Shown piece by piece: positions 1 through 7,300 of a stretch of 36,536 bases of DNA. The stretch's first letter is position 1. Each line of letters begins with the position of its first letter. The stretch is taken from positions 1 to 36,536 of the forward strand of contig NYXZ01000014.1 in assembly GCA_002686595.1 (NCBI GenBank), read 5' to 3'. The translations under genes were made by a program, and so were the position numbers. The stretch is from Planctomycetota bacterium (GTDB taxonomy: Bacteria > Planctomycetota > UBA1135 > GCA-002686595). The notes under the pieces were generated by a model. The model searched no databases. It was not told where the DNA came from and saw nothing but the letters and a program-made list of their open reading frames with translations.

Positions 1-690
1 GCCAACTCGGCCCTGGAACGCCTTGCCGGCCACGCCTTCAAGCCCTCCATGGGTGGAGTTGCTTTGGCGAATATGCTCCAGCGCTCCGGATTGTTCTACG
101 AGGCGCTCCTGGGGCGCCTACCCGGGGGACGCGGAAGCGCGAGTGGATCCGCCCCGGCCCTCGAGTCGGCGGGGGATTTGAAGGGCCTCCTGCTCGGTTT
201 GCTCACCGAGACAGGTTCGCCGAGGGAGGGCGTTGAACGCCTCTTGGCGGGCAAGGAACTGGAGCAAATGGTCAATCTTGCGCGCAGGCAATCCGGGGAG
301 GGCTTTCATTGGAGTTTGCCCGTTGCGGACGGCAGCGGCTGGACCACTGCAACCTTGTTGGTGCATGAAGAACAGGAGCAGGGGCAGGCCGGGGGCGACA
401 AGGAAGCGACACGCATCACAGTGGGCGTGTCCTTCTCACGCTTGGGGCCCGTGCGTGCTGACTTGCTGCTGGTGGGCGGGGAACTGACCGTCCGTGTGGC
501 GGCCAGCCGCGGGGCGACTCTGCGCAAGCTCGTGGAGCGACGCGAGGAACTCAGCGCGGTCCTGGCCAACTCGGGACTGGCGGTTCATCTGGCCATTGTC
601 CCCGGTGCGGAAGAGGATGTGTCCATGGACCGCGAGGTCCTCGACGTGTCCTTGCTGAGGGATAATCACCTACTCGATGTGCGCGGCTGA
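1..690 (+). CDS. Flagellar hook-length control protein (FliK) C-terminal-like, 5' truncated by window edge
   Basis: Frame is open from base 1 (ANSALERLAGHAFKPSMGG...). The C-terminal half (WSLPVADGSG...TATLLVHEEQE...ITVGVSFSRLGPVRADLLLVGGELTVRVAASRGATLRKLVERREELSAVLANSGL) has the FliK-C pattern. The next gene is FhlB-like. Confidence 0.55.
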   Translation, partial: ANSALERLAGHAFKPSMGGVALANMLQRSGLFYEALLGRLPGGRGSASGSAPALESAGDLKGLLLGLLTETGSPREGVERLLAGKELEQMVNLARRQSGEGFHWSLPVADGSGWTTATLLVHEEQEQGQAGGDKEATRITVGVSFSRLGPVRADLLLVGGELTVRVAASRGATLRKLVERREELSAVLANSGLAVHLAIVPGAEEDVSMDREVLDVSLLRDNHLLDVRG

Positions 691-691
691 G

Positions 692-991
692 ATGACCGGC
701 AAAAAACAGCCCGAGGAGCCCGTGCGCGCCGTTGCCCTACGCCATGACCGCAGCGTCCCTGCGGCCCCGGAGGTCTTGGCCCAGGGAACCGGCGAGGTGG
801 CCAAGCGCATTTTGGAACTGGCCGCCGAAGAAGGCATTCCCGTGCGCCAGGATCCCGACCTTGTGGAGCTCCTAGCGGCGGTGGAGATCGGGCAGGAGAT
901 TCCGGTCGAGCTTTATGAGGCCGTGGCGGCTCTGTTGGCTTTCCTCTACCAGCTCAGTAGCGCCGGAGAGGCCGGAGACTGCGAGCATTAA
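692..991 (+). CDS. FlhB C-terminal-domain homolog (FhlB/YlqH-like, EscU/YscU switch family)
   Basis: VRAVALRHDRSVPAAPEVLAQGTGEVAKRILELAAEEGIPVRQDPDLVELLAAVEIGQEIPVELYEAVAALLAFLYQL matches the FlhB cytoplasmic-domain pattern without the transmembrane part. The gene starts 1 nt after the upstream stop. Confidence 0.75.
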   Translation: MTGKKQPEEPVRAVALRHDRSVPAAPEVLAQGTGEVAKRILELAAEEGIPVRQDPDLVELLAAVEIGQEIPVELYEAVAALLAFLYQLSSAGEAGDCEH

Positions 992-994
992 GAA

Positions 995-1022
995 GCCGTG
1001 CGACCCCGAAGGTCCGCACGGC
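995..1022 (+). terminator. Putative intrinsic terminator of the flagellar genes
   Basis: GCCGTGCGACC-CCGAA-GGTCCGCACGGC hairpin (one bulge) 3 nt after the stop, followed by the T-rich stretch GTCTTGTTC. Confidence 0.5.
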
Positions 1023-1048
1023 GTCTTGTTCATTTGGTGTTGCCTGGG

Positions 1049-1294
1049 CTAGGCCTCACCAGATGCATCTCCTGGGCGAGCATCGCGGCGGAAAAGGGCT
1101 AGGAACAGCAGCAGGGCGATCATGCCCGCCAGGCCTTGTTCCGAGAACTGTCCCACGAGAGTGCCGATGGAGGCCATTACGCCGGTGGTGCCAGGGAAGA
1201 GGATGTCCACCACCAGGAAGGTGATGATCAGGCCGATCCCGAACTGGGTGAAGTCACGCATCCAGCCGTTGATGGTGTTGAGTGAGTTCCGCAT
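1049..1294 (-). CDS. Small hydrophobic membrane protein (81 aa), paralog of the next gene
   Basis: MRNSLNTINGWMRDFTQFGIGLIITFLVVDILFPGTTGVMASIGTLVGQFSEQGLAGMIALLLFLALFRRDARPGDASGEA; two hydrophobic segments. The LFPG and FRR motifs are shared with 1398..1634. Confidence 0.7.
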   Translation of the reverse strand: MRNSLNTINGWMRDFTQFGIGLIITFLVVDILFPGTTGVMASIGTLVGQFSEQGLAGMIALLLFLALFRRDARPGDASGEA

Positions 1295-1354
1295 TGGGCT
1301 TCGTTTCCTTGTGCTAACTAGATGGATATGGGAGAACCGCCGGACCAGGGAATG

Positions 1355-1389
1355 GCCGGGTGCCACCGTCCGGCACGGTGGCACCCGGC
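1355..1389 (-). repeat. Perfect 15-bp inverted repeat (hairpin) between the two small membrane protein genes
   Basis: GCCGGGTGCCACCGT-CCGGC-ACGGTGGCACCCGGC: 15-bp arms and 5-nt loop, beginning 8 nt downstream of the stop of the upstream gene on the minus strand. Confidence 0.85.
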
Positions 1390-1397
1390 GTATTCAC

Positions 1398-1634
1398 TTA
1401 GCGGCGGAAGATGGCCACGAAGACCATCAAGGTGATCAGCCCCGTGAGACCCGCGCCGGTGAAGCTGTTCACCAGGTTGGAGACATTGCCGACTATGTCG
1501 CCCGAGGCGAACAAGGCGGAACCGGGGAAGAGCACCTGCACCACGAGGGCGACGCAGGCCAGTGTCAGACCGAGGGCGACGACATCACCGAGCCAGTCGT
1601 TGACCGTTGACATCGCTTCTTTGAAACCAGACAT
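1398..1634 (-). CDS. Small hydrophobic membrane protein (78 aa)
   Basis: MSGFKEAMSTVNDWLGDVVALGLTLACVALVVQVLFPGSALFASGDIVGNVSNLVNSFTGAGLTGLITLMVFVAIFRR; strong GGAGG Shine-Dalgarno 6 nt from the ATG; paralogous to 1049..1294. Confidence 0.75.
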   Translation of the reverse strand: MSGFKEAMSTVNDWLGDVVALGLTLACVALVVQVLFPGSALFASGDIVGNVSNLVNSFTGAGLTGLITLMVFVAIFRR

Positions 1635-2088
1635 GAGATACCTCCAGGAGGATGAGCCGCCAGAACCAGTGGTCCCTTGCCGGCGCAGGGAAGCGACCGG
1701 CGGATCTTGGACAGCCAGAACATCGTTCGTAGGTTGGGAGTGAGGCCGCAGACTATTGCCGCGGCCAACCACGGGGGGACCATCGGTGCGAGGCACGCCT
1801 GCCCGACCCGCAATCTGGCGGCTAAAGCGCGGCCGGTGGTCCTAACTGCTTGCTCTGAAAGCTCTTTGGGCGATCCTTGTGGGCCAGTCCGAGGTGGCGT
1901 CTGAAAAAGCCCCTCTGGCGTGCTTATAGAAGGCGCTAGAGGTCCAGGAATATGCGAATAGGAAGTGAAGGGGCGGGCACGTATTCCCATATTCAGGAAA
2001 GTGCAAAAGGCGGGGCGAATGTCTGGCCAGCTCCGCCATTTGTCAGTTGCCCGAGCCGCGAACTAGGCCACAACTAAGGAAAGCGCAA

Positions 2089-3198
2089 ATGTCTAGAAAA
2101 AATGGGGCCGACGGCGAGATCAGCCGGGTGGAGCTGGCCTTTTGTGGTCTCGTTCCTAGACTCAAGCGGTCCATGGGAGCGCGCCTAAAGAAGCGCCCGC
2201 GGTTAGCCTTGACCGTGGGAGATGTGGCCGGGATCGGGCCGGAGGTTACGCGCTCTGTGCTGGGAGAAGAGCGTCTCTTGAAGACGGCCGATTTGATGGT
2301 GTTTGGGCCCGCGGCGGCCTGTCCAGAGGGTGTCGAGGTGCATGCCGGGAGCTGGAGAGACTGCCCGGAAGGGGCTGCCCAGTGGGTGGACACCGGGGAT
2401 CCCGGTGAGTTCAGTTTGGGGCGGGCCAGTGCTGGATGCGGGCGTGCTGCGCTAGCTGCCCTGGAGGCTGCCCACGAGGCCGCCCTCGCGGGGGCGGTGG
2501 ACGCTCTTGTCACGGGCCCCGTGTCGAAGACTGCCCTGCACCTGGCGGGGGAGCCGGTGGAGGGGCAGACCGAGTTGTTTCAGCGTTGGTGTGGCTTGGA
2601 GCGGGTTCAGATGGTGGCCCTGGCCGGGCCGTTGAGGGTGGGCCTGGTCACGCGGCATCTGGCCCTGAGGGATGCTATTGAGGCTTTGAATGGGCCCTTG
2701 GTCATGGCGCACTTGGAGCTGTTGGCGTCCTTCCTGGGGACGTTGGGCCTGGGGAAACCGCGCATCGGATTGGCGGGCCTCAATCCCCATGCCGGAGAGG
2801 GTGGGCGCTTTGGACATGAGGAGCTCGATTTCCTGAATGACGCGGTTGTCTGGGCGCGTGGACAGGGCGTGGATGTGCGCGGCCCGCTCTCACCGGATGC
2901 CGTCTTCCGGGACGCCCTGGAAGGCCGTTTGGATGGGGTTCTGGCGCTCTACCACGATCAGGCCTTTATTCCCCTGAAGCTCATCGGAGGCGAGCGTGCT
3001 GTTACGGCCTTGGCTGGCATGCCCTACCTGCGCCTGAGCCCGGTCCACGGGACCGCCTTCGATATCGCCGGGCGCGGCCTGGCCTCCCATGAAAACCTCC
3101 TGGAGACCCTGTTGTTGGCCGCCGATTGGGCGGGCCCTCAAGCAGGCGGCGCTACTCCGGCAGCCGGGGCTTCTGAAATGAGCGCGGCCGGCCGATGA
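2089..3198 (+). CDS. pdxA: 4-hydroxythreonine-4-phosphate dehydrogenase
   Basis: PdxA motifs: LTVGDVAGIGPEV, DALVTGPVSKTAL, GLAGLNPHAGEGGRFGHEE, GVLALYHDQAFIPLKL, SPVHGTAFDIAGRGLA. Start uncertain (2047, 2089 or 2173). Confidence 0.92.
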   Translation: MSRKNGADGEISRVELAFCGLVPRLKRSMGARLKKRPRLALTVGDVAGIGPEVTRSVLGEERLLKTADLMVFGPAAACPEGVEVHAGSWRDCPEGAAQWVDTGDPGEFSLGRASAGCGRAALAALEAAHEAALAGAVDALVTGPVSKTALHLAGEPVEGQTELFQRWCGLERVQMVALAGPLRVGLVTRHLALRDAIEALNGPLVMAHLELLASFLGTLGLGKPRIGLAGLNPHAGEGGRFGHEELDFLNDAVVWARGQGVDVRGPLSPDAVFRDALEGRLDGVLALYHDQAFIPLKLIGGERAVTALAGMPYLRLSPVHGTAFDIAGRGLASHENLLETLLLAADWAGPQAGGATPAAGASEMSAAGR

Positions 3199-3294
3199 GA
3201 GATGTTCTCTCCCCGCACCGACCCCTGATCCAAGTCGATGGTGCTACGCTGCGGTCAAGTCCGGACCGCCTTCGGCCTCTCCACTGACCTACCC

Positions 3295-4941
3295 ATGATT
3301 CAAGCGCAGAAGAGGATCGTCCTCTACCAACCGCAGCAGGTGAACGAGTCCCTTGGCCTGCCGTCCAGCAAGGACATGCTGCCCCTGGAGATGCTGGCCA
3401 TCGCCGCCTGGCCCCTGGAGGACGGCTATGAGGTGCAGATCATTGATGGCAGCCTTTACAGTCCGGAGGAAGCCCAGCGGCGCGTGGTGGAGGCCTGTGC
3501 CGGTGCTTTGCTCTACGGCACGACGGGGATTCTGGGATACATGATCAACGATGGACTGGCTTGCACCCGGGCGGTCAAGGCTGCCCATCCCCATTTGCCT
3601 TCGTTCATCGGTGGCTGGTTCGCCTCCGTGCGGCCCGAGTTGCAGTTGGGGACGGGGCTCTACGATGCTGTTGTCCTGGGCCAGGGGGAGCTGACCTTCC
3701 GCGATGTGGTGCGGGCCGTTGACTGCGGGGAAGCGCTAGATGGCATCCCCGGACTGGCCCTCTGGCGCGAGGGCGAGATGATTCGCACGGAACGCCGGCC
3801 CGTGGTTGGCTGGGACAAGTTGCTCAACATGCCTTGGCATTTGATCGACATCGCTCCCTACCGTGACCATCAAATGCGCGCCACAAGTTGTGGCGATGTG
3901 CTGCGCATGCCGGCGCCTTTTTCCATGGGGGAACGCAAGCCCTACTTCGGCATCACGTACTTCTCGAGCTTCGGTTGCCCAGAGCCATGCACATTCTGCT
4001 GTTCACCGGAGGTCACCAGTCGGCGCTGGAAGGCCATGCCGGCCGATCGCATGCTCGATGACCTGGAGGATCTGAAGCAACGCTGGGGTTTCGATGTGGT
4101 GCGTTTTCACGACGCCAATTGGGGGGTGATGGAAAAACGCTCGCGCGCCTTCGCCGCGGGCATGTTGGAGCGCGGACTGGACTTTTCCTGGAACGCATTT
4201 ATGGAGACCCACTCCATCCTGCGCTACGACCCGAGCACGTTGGACCTGATTGCCGAATCAGGCATGTATGTGGCGGAGATCGGCGCCGAGGCAGGGACCG
4301 ACGAGATGATGCGCAAGATCGGGAAACCTATTAATGGTGATGACAACATCACTGCGGCCATTGAAATGGATCGCCGCGGCATCCAGGGCTCGATCACCTA
4401 TATCATCGGCTATCCCGGCGAGGAACCCGCCTCGATGATGGCAACGCTGGATCAGTGTCGGCGCTTGCATGTGGCCTGCCCTCTGGCGCGCCCCACGGTT
4501 TGGCCCTATCGGCCTATCCCCGGCACCGTCATGTGGGATGAAGCCCTGGAGCTAGGTTACCAACCGCCGCGCAAGCTAGAGGAGTTTGGCTCCATCGGCG
4601 AGTACCACATGGAGGAGACCTGGCCCGGCAAGATTCCTCCCCATGTGGCCACGGCGCGCAAGATGTACCAGCACTATGTGACCTTGGACTACGGATTGGC
4701 CCGCGGCATGATCGGGTTCTGGGAAAAGCGTGCGGGAAAACGGCTAGAGAGAGGCGACTACCATTCCAACGGAGCGCGGGTGGAGGCCAAGGCCTTTGAC
4801 CTGTGCAATCGACTGGCGCGCAAGCTGCGCCCGCGGGCGGAGCTGTCGCGTTCCTGGGTGGATCCGGGGCACAAGACGGGTTCGTCTTCCCGCAACGATC
4901 GGGATTCCACCGATGCCACAGAGCCGGCGAGCCGTGCCTGA
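3295..4941 (+). CDS. Cobalamin-binding-domain radical SAM protein
   Basis: N-terminal B12-binding-like region (VLYQPQQVNESLGLPSSKDMLPLEMLAIAAWPLEDGYEVQIIDG) and radical SAM CX3CX2C (GCPEPCTFC) with downstream TIM-barrel motifs (AEIGAEAGTDEMMRKIGKP, YIIGYPGE). Confidence 0.9.
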   Translation: MIQAQKRIVLYQPQQVNESLGLPSSKDMLPLEMLAIAAWPLEDGYEVQIIDGSLYSPEEAQRRVVEACAGALLYGTTGILGYMINDGLACTRAVKAAHPHLPSFIGGWFASVRPELQLGTGLYDAVVLGQGELTFRDVVRAVDCGEALDGIPGLALWREGEMIRTERRPVVGWDKLLNMPWHLIDIAPYRDHQMRATSCGDVLRMPAPFSMGERKPYFGITYFSSFGCPEPCTFCCSPEVTSRRWKAMPADRMLDDLEDLKQRWGFDVVRFHDANWGVMEKRSRAFAAGMLERGLDFSWNAFMETHSILRYDPSTLDLIAESGMYVAEIGAEAGTDEMMRKIGKPINGDDNITAAIEMDRRGIQGSITYIIGYPGEEPASMMATLDQCRRLHVACPLARPTVWPYRPIPGTVMWDEALELGYQPPRKLEEFGSIGEYHMEETWPGKIPPHVATARKMYQHYVTLDYGLARGMIGFWEKRAGKRLERGDYHSNGARVEAKAFDLCNRLARKLRPRAELSRSWVDPGHKTGSSSRNDRDSTDATEPASRA

Positions 4942-5551
4942 CTGTTGTTGCGGTAGTGAGCCGGATTGGGCGGCGCGCTATCGCGACGGAGAAACCCCGT
5001 GGGACTTGGGCTGCGCCCACCCTGAACTGCGGCGGCGAATTGATGCGGGAGAGTTGCAACCCAGGGGTAGCGGTCGCGCCTGGGTGCCTGGGTGCGGGCG
5101 TGGTCACGATCTACGTCAACTGTCCCACGCCGGTTGGCAGGTGACGGGCCTGGACATCGTGGAAAGCCTGCGCGGAGAAGTGGCTTCCTACTGTGAAGCC
5201 AGTGGCGGCGCGTTTCTGCTAGGCGATGCCCTGGCCTGCGGAGCGCCGGAGCCCGTGGACTTGATCTTCGACCACACCTTCTTCTGCGCCCTGCCGCCAA
5301 CTCGGCGTGCGGAGTTCGGTGCTTGGGTGCGCTCCGTATTGGCCCCAGGAGGGCGGGTCTGTTCCCTGGTGTTTCCCGTCGATCGTCCCCCCGACCTGGG
5401 GGGGCCGCCGTTTCCCATGACCACCGGGGACCTGTCCGAGGCACTTGGCCAGGACTTCCTTTTGCTCCTCGACGAGGCTGTCAAGCGGCCCGGAGAAGGA
5501 CGTGCTTGGGGCGAGCGTTGGGCTGTTTTTGAGCGCCGGGATCAGGGCTGA
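4913..5551 (+). CDS. Thiopurine S-methyltransferase-like SAM-dependent methyltransferase
   Basis: DWAARYRDGETPWDLGCAHPEL...AWVPGCGRGHDLRQLSHAGWQVTGLDIVESL...DLIFDHTFFCALPPTRRAEFGAWVRSVLAPGGRV is TPMT-like. Its start overlaps the end of the radical SAM gene by 29 nt. Confidence 0.8.
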   Translation: MPQSRRAVPDCCCGSEPDWAARYRDGETPWDLGCAHPELRRRIDAGELQPRGSGRAWVPGCGRGHDLRQLSHAGWQVTGLDIVESLRGEVASYCEASGGAFLLGDALACGAPEPVDLIFDHTFFCALPPTRRAEFGAWVRSVLAPGGRVCSLVFPVDRPPDLGGPPFPMTTGDLSEALGQDFLLLLDEAVKRPGEGRAWGERWAVFERRDQG

Positions 5552-5806
5552 CGGATAGTCCGCCGCCTTCCCGATTCGCTGAGGTGAGTGCCGCGTCGGC
5601 GGAGACCTCGGGACATGAAGGTGCAGAGGTGCTGACTGTAATGCCCACTCACAGCCCCTAGAGGCCCGTATTGTTGGCGCTCTCCTAGAGGGGCTTTACG
5701 GATTGTGGGTTCTGTGGGATACAAGGGCACGCGTGCGCGGGTGTCCAGTGCCGAGCCCGGGCGCCTGTTTCCATCCCCAGTCCCGCCACCGCAAGAGGCA
5801 AGACAT

Positions 5807-7288
5807 ATGAGTTGTGCCGGTGTTCTCCTCCTGACCGCCCTTCTGTTTCCCGCGCCCCAGCAATCCTCCCGCATCCAGGTTGAAGGTGAATTCGCCTACG
5901 GCGAGCTGCTGAGCAATCCCACCACCGACAGCATCATGCTCAGCGTGATGCCGCGCCTAGACCTCGAAGTCTATGTGGAATACGGCCGCGCCGCGGGTGA
6001 GATAAACCGTCGCACGCGAGTCTACAACGCCCCGCCCAATAAGCGCTGTAGCATTGGCATCAAGAGTCTGGAACAGGGTCGTCGCTACAACTACCGCCTG
6101 CGCTATCGCGCAGTGGGCGCAGCATCCTTCAAGTTCGGTGAACAACACAGTTTCAGGACCTTGCGTGGGCCTGGACGCACCGTGAGGTTCGCCTTCGGCG
6201 CCGACAGCCACTTGTATAAGAACTGGGCCAATGATGTTTGCAGCCCGCGCCCCACGGGCTCCACCGCCTACTTCCGCCAGACCATTAGGAACATCATGTC
6301 ATGGGAGCCGGATTTCTTTGTAACCGCCGGCGACGAGGCCATGACCCATTGTTTGGGCTGCGCCCCTTGCACGGTGGACGGCAGCTACTCCGGCGCGAAT
6401 ACCGTGCAGAGTATCGAGCAGGCCCGCTTGCGCTATCGCCGAATCATGCAACGCGATCTCTACGGCGCCATGACACACTCAGTCCCGTTTTTCATGGCTT
6501 TGGGAAACCACGATGGGGAGATGACCTGGGGTGGCGTCAATGGATTCTGCGAACACTTTGCCACCACCGATCCACAGAGCGAGTCGGCGCGATTGGATGT
6601 CATGCCGAATCCCTTTTTTACCTACTCAGGCAGCCCGACCGGCAACTACTACTCCTTTGAGACCGGGGACATGTTGATGGTCGTAATCGACTCCCATAAG
6701 ACCATCGCCGACTTCCCCATGGTGGTAGAGGATTGGACTCTGGGCCAGGAGCAGCTGGCCTGGCTCGACCAGACTCTGGCGAACAGTGATAAACATTGGA
6801 AGGTGATCGTCTCGCCTCACATCATCGGCGGCCAGGATGGAGCCAACTGCTATTACTACGGGCGCGGGGGCGTGCGCTCCACGGTGGATGGCACGCCGCG
6901 CAGCGCCTTCCTCGGTGAGCAAGAGACCATTCACCAGATGATGAAGCAGCACGGTGTGCAGGCTTTCCTCTACGGACACGATCATGTGGCGGTGGCGGGG
7001 GAGAAGCAGAACGCAGCGGGGGAAGGCGAGGGTGTGCATTACATCCTCGGCGGACAGCTGGCCCTGAATGCCAGTCCCTGGCGCGGGGAACCCTGGTTCC
7101 AAAACGAAATGGACTGGGACGAGGATGGCGTGGCCGACTATGACAACGGCTACAGCGGCAGTCGTTCAGTGGGCTTCTACCGCGTCACCGTTTTTGACAA
7201 GGAGGCCATGGTCTTCGAGTACATCTGTTCGGACCCGGATGACCCCACGGCCAACAATGTCGTGGAGTTCACCTACACAATTATGTGA
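5807..7288 (+). CDS. Secreted metallophosphoesterase, purple-acid-phosphatase-like, with N-terminal Fn3-like domain
   Basis: Signal peptide MSCAGVLLLTALLFPAPQQ. Metallophosphoesterase motifs: FGADSH, TAGDEA, ALGNHDGE, VSPHIIGG, LYGHDHV. Confidence 0.9.
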   Translation: MSCAGVLLLTALLFPAPQQSSRIQVEGEFAYGELLSNPTTDSIMLSVMPRLDLEVYVEYGRAAGEINRRTRVYNAPPNKRCSIGIKSLEQGRRYNYRLRYRAVGAASFKFGEQHSFRTLRGPGRTVRFAFGADSHLYKNWANDVCSPRPTGSTAYFRQTIRNIMSWEPDFFVTAGDEAMTHCLGCAPCTVDGSYSGANTVQSIEQARLRYRRIMQRDLYGAMTHSVPFFMALGNHDGEMTWGGVNGFCEHFATTDPQSESARLDVMPNPFFTYSGSPTGNYYSFETGDMLMVVIDSHKTIADFPMVVEDWTLGQEQLAWLDQTLANSDKHWKVIVSPHIIGGQDGANCYYYGRGGVRSTVDGTPRSAFLGEQETIHQMMKQHGVQAFLYGHDHVAVAGEKQNAAGEGEGVHYILGGQLALNASPWRGEPWFQNEMDWDEDGVADYDNGYSGSRSVGFYRVTVFDKEAMVFEYICSDPDDPTANNVVEFTYTIM

Positions 7289-7300
7289 GCGCGGCGGCCG

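Noticed and set aside
1677-2046. Short ORFs in the gap between the small membrane proteins and pdxA
   Set aside because: Overlapping frames on both strands, no Shine-Dalgarno or motif. Treated as a divergent promoter region.
5653-5695. AGCCCCT...AGGGGCTTT inverted repeat upstream of the metallophosphoesterase
   Set aside because: Only 7-bp arms with a loop of about 29 nt and no proper U-tract; too weak to call a terminator.
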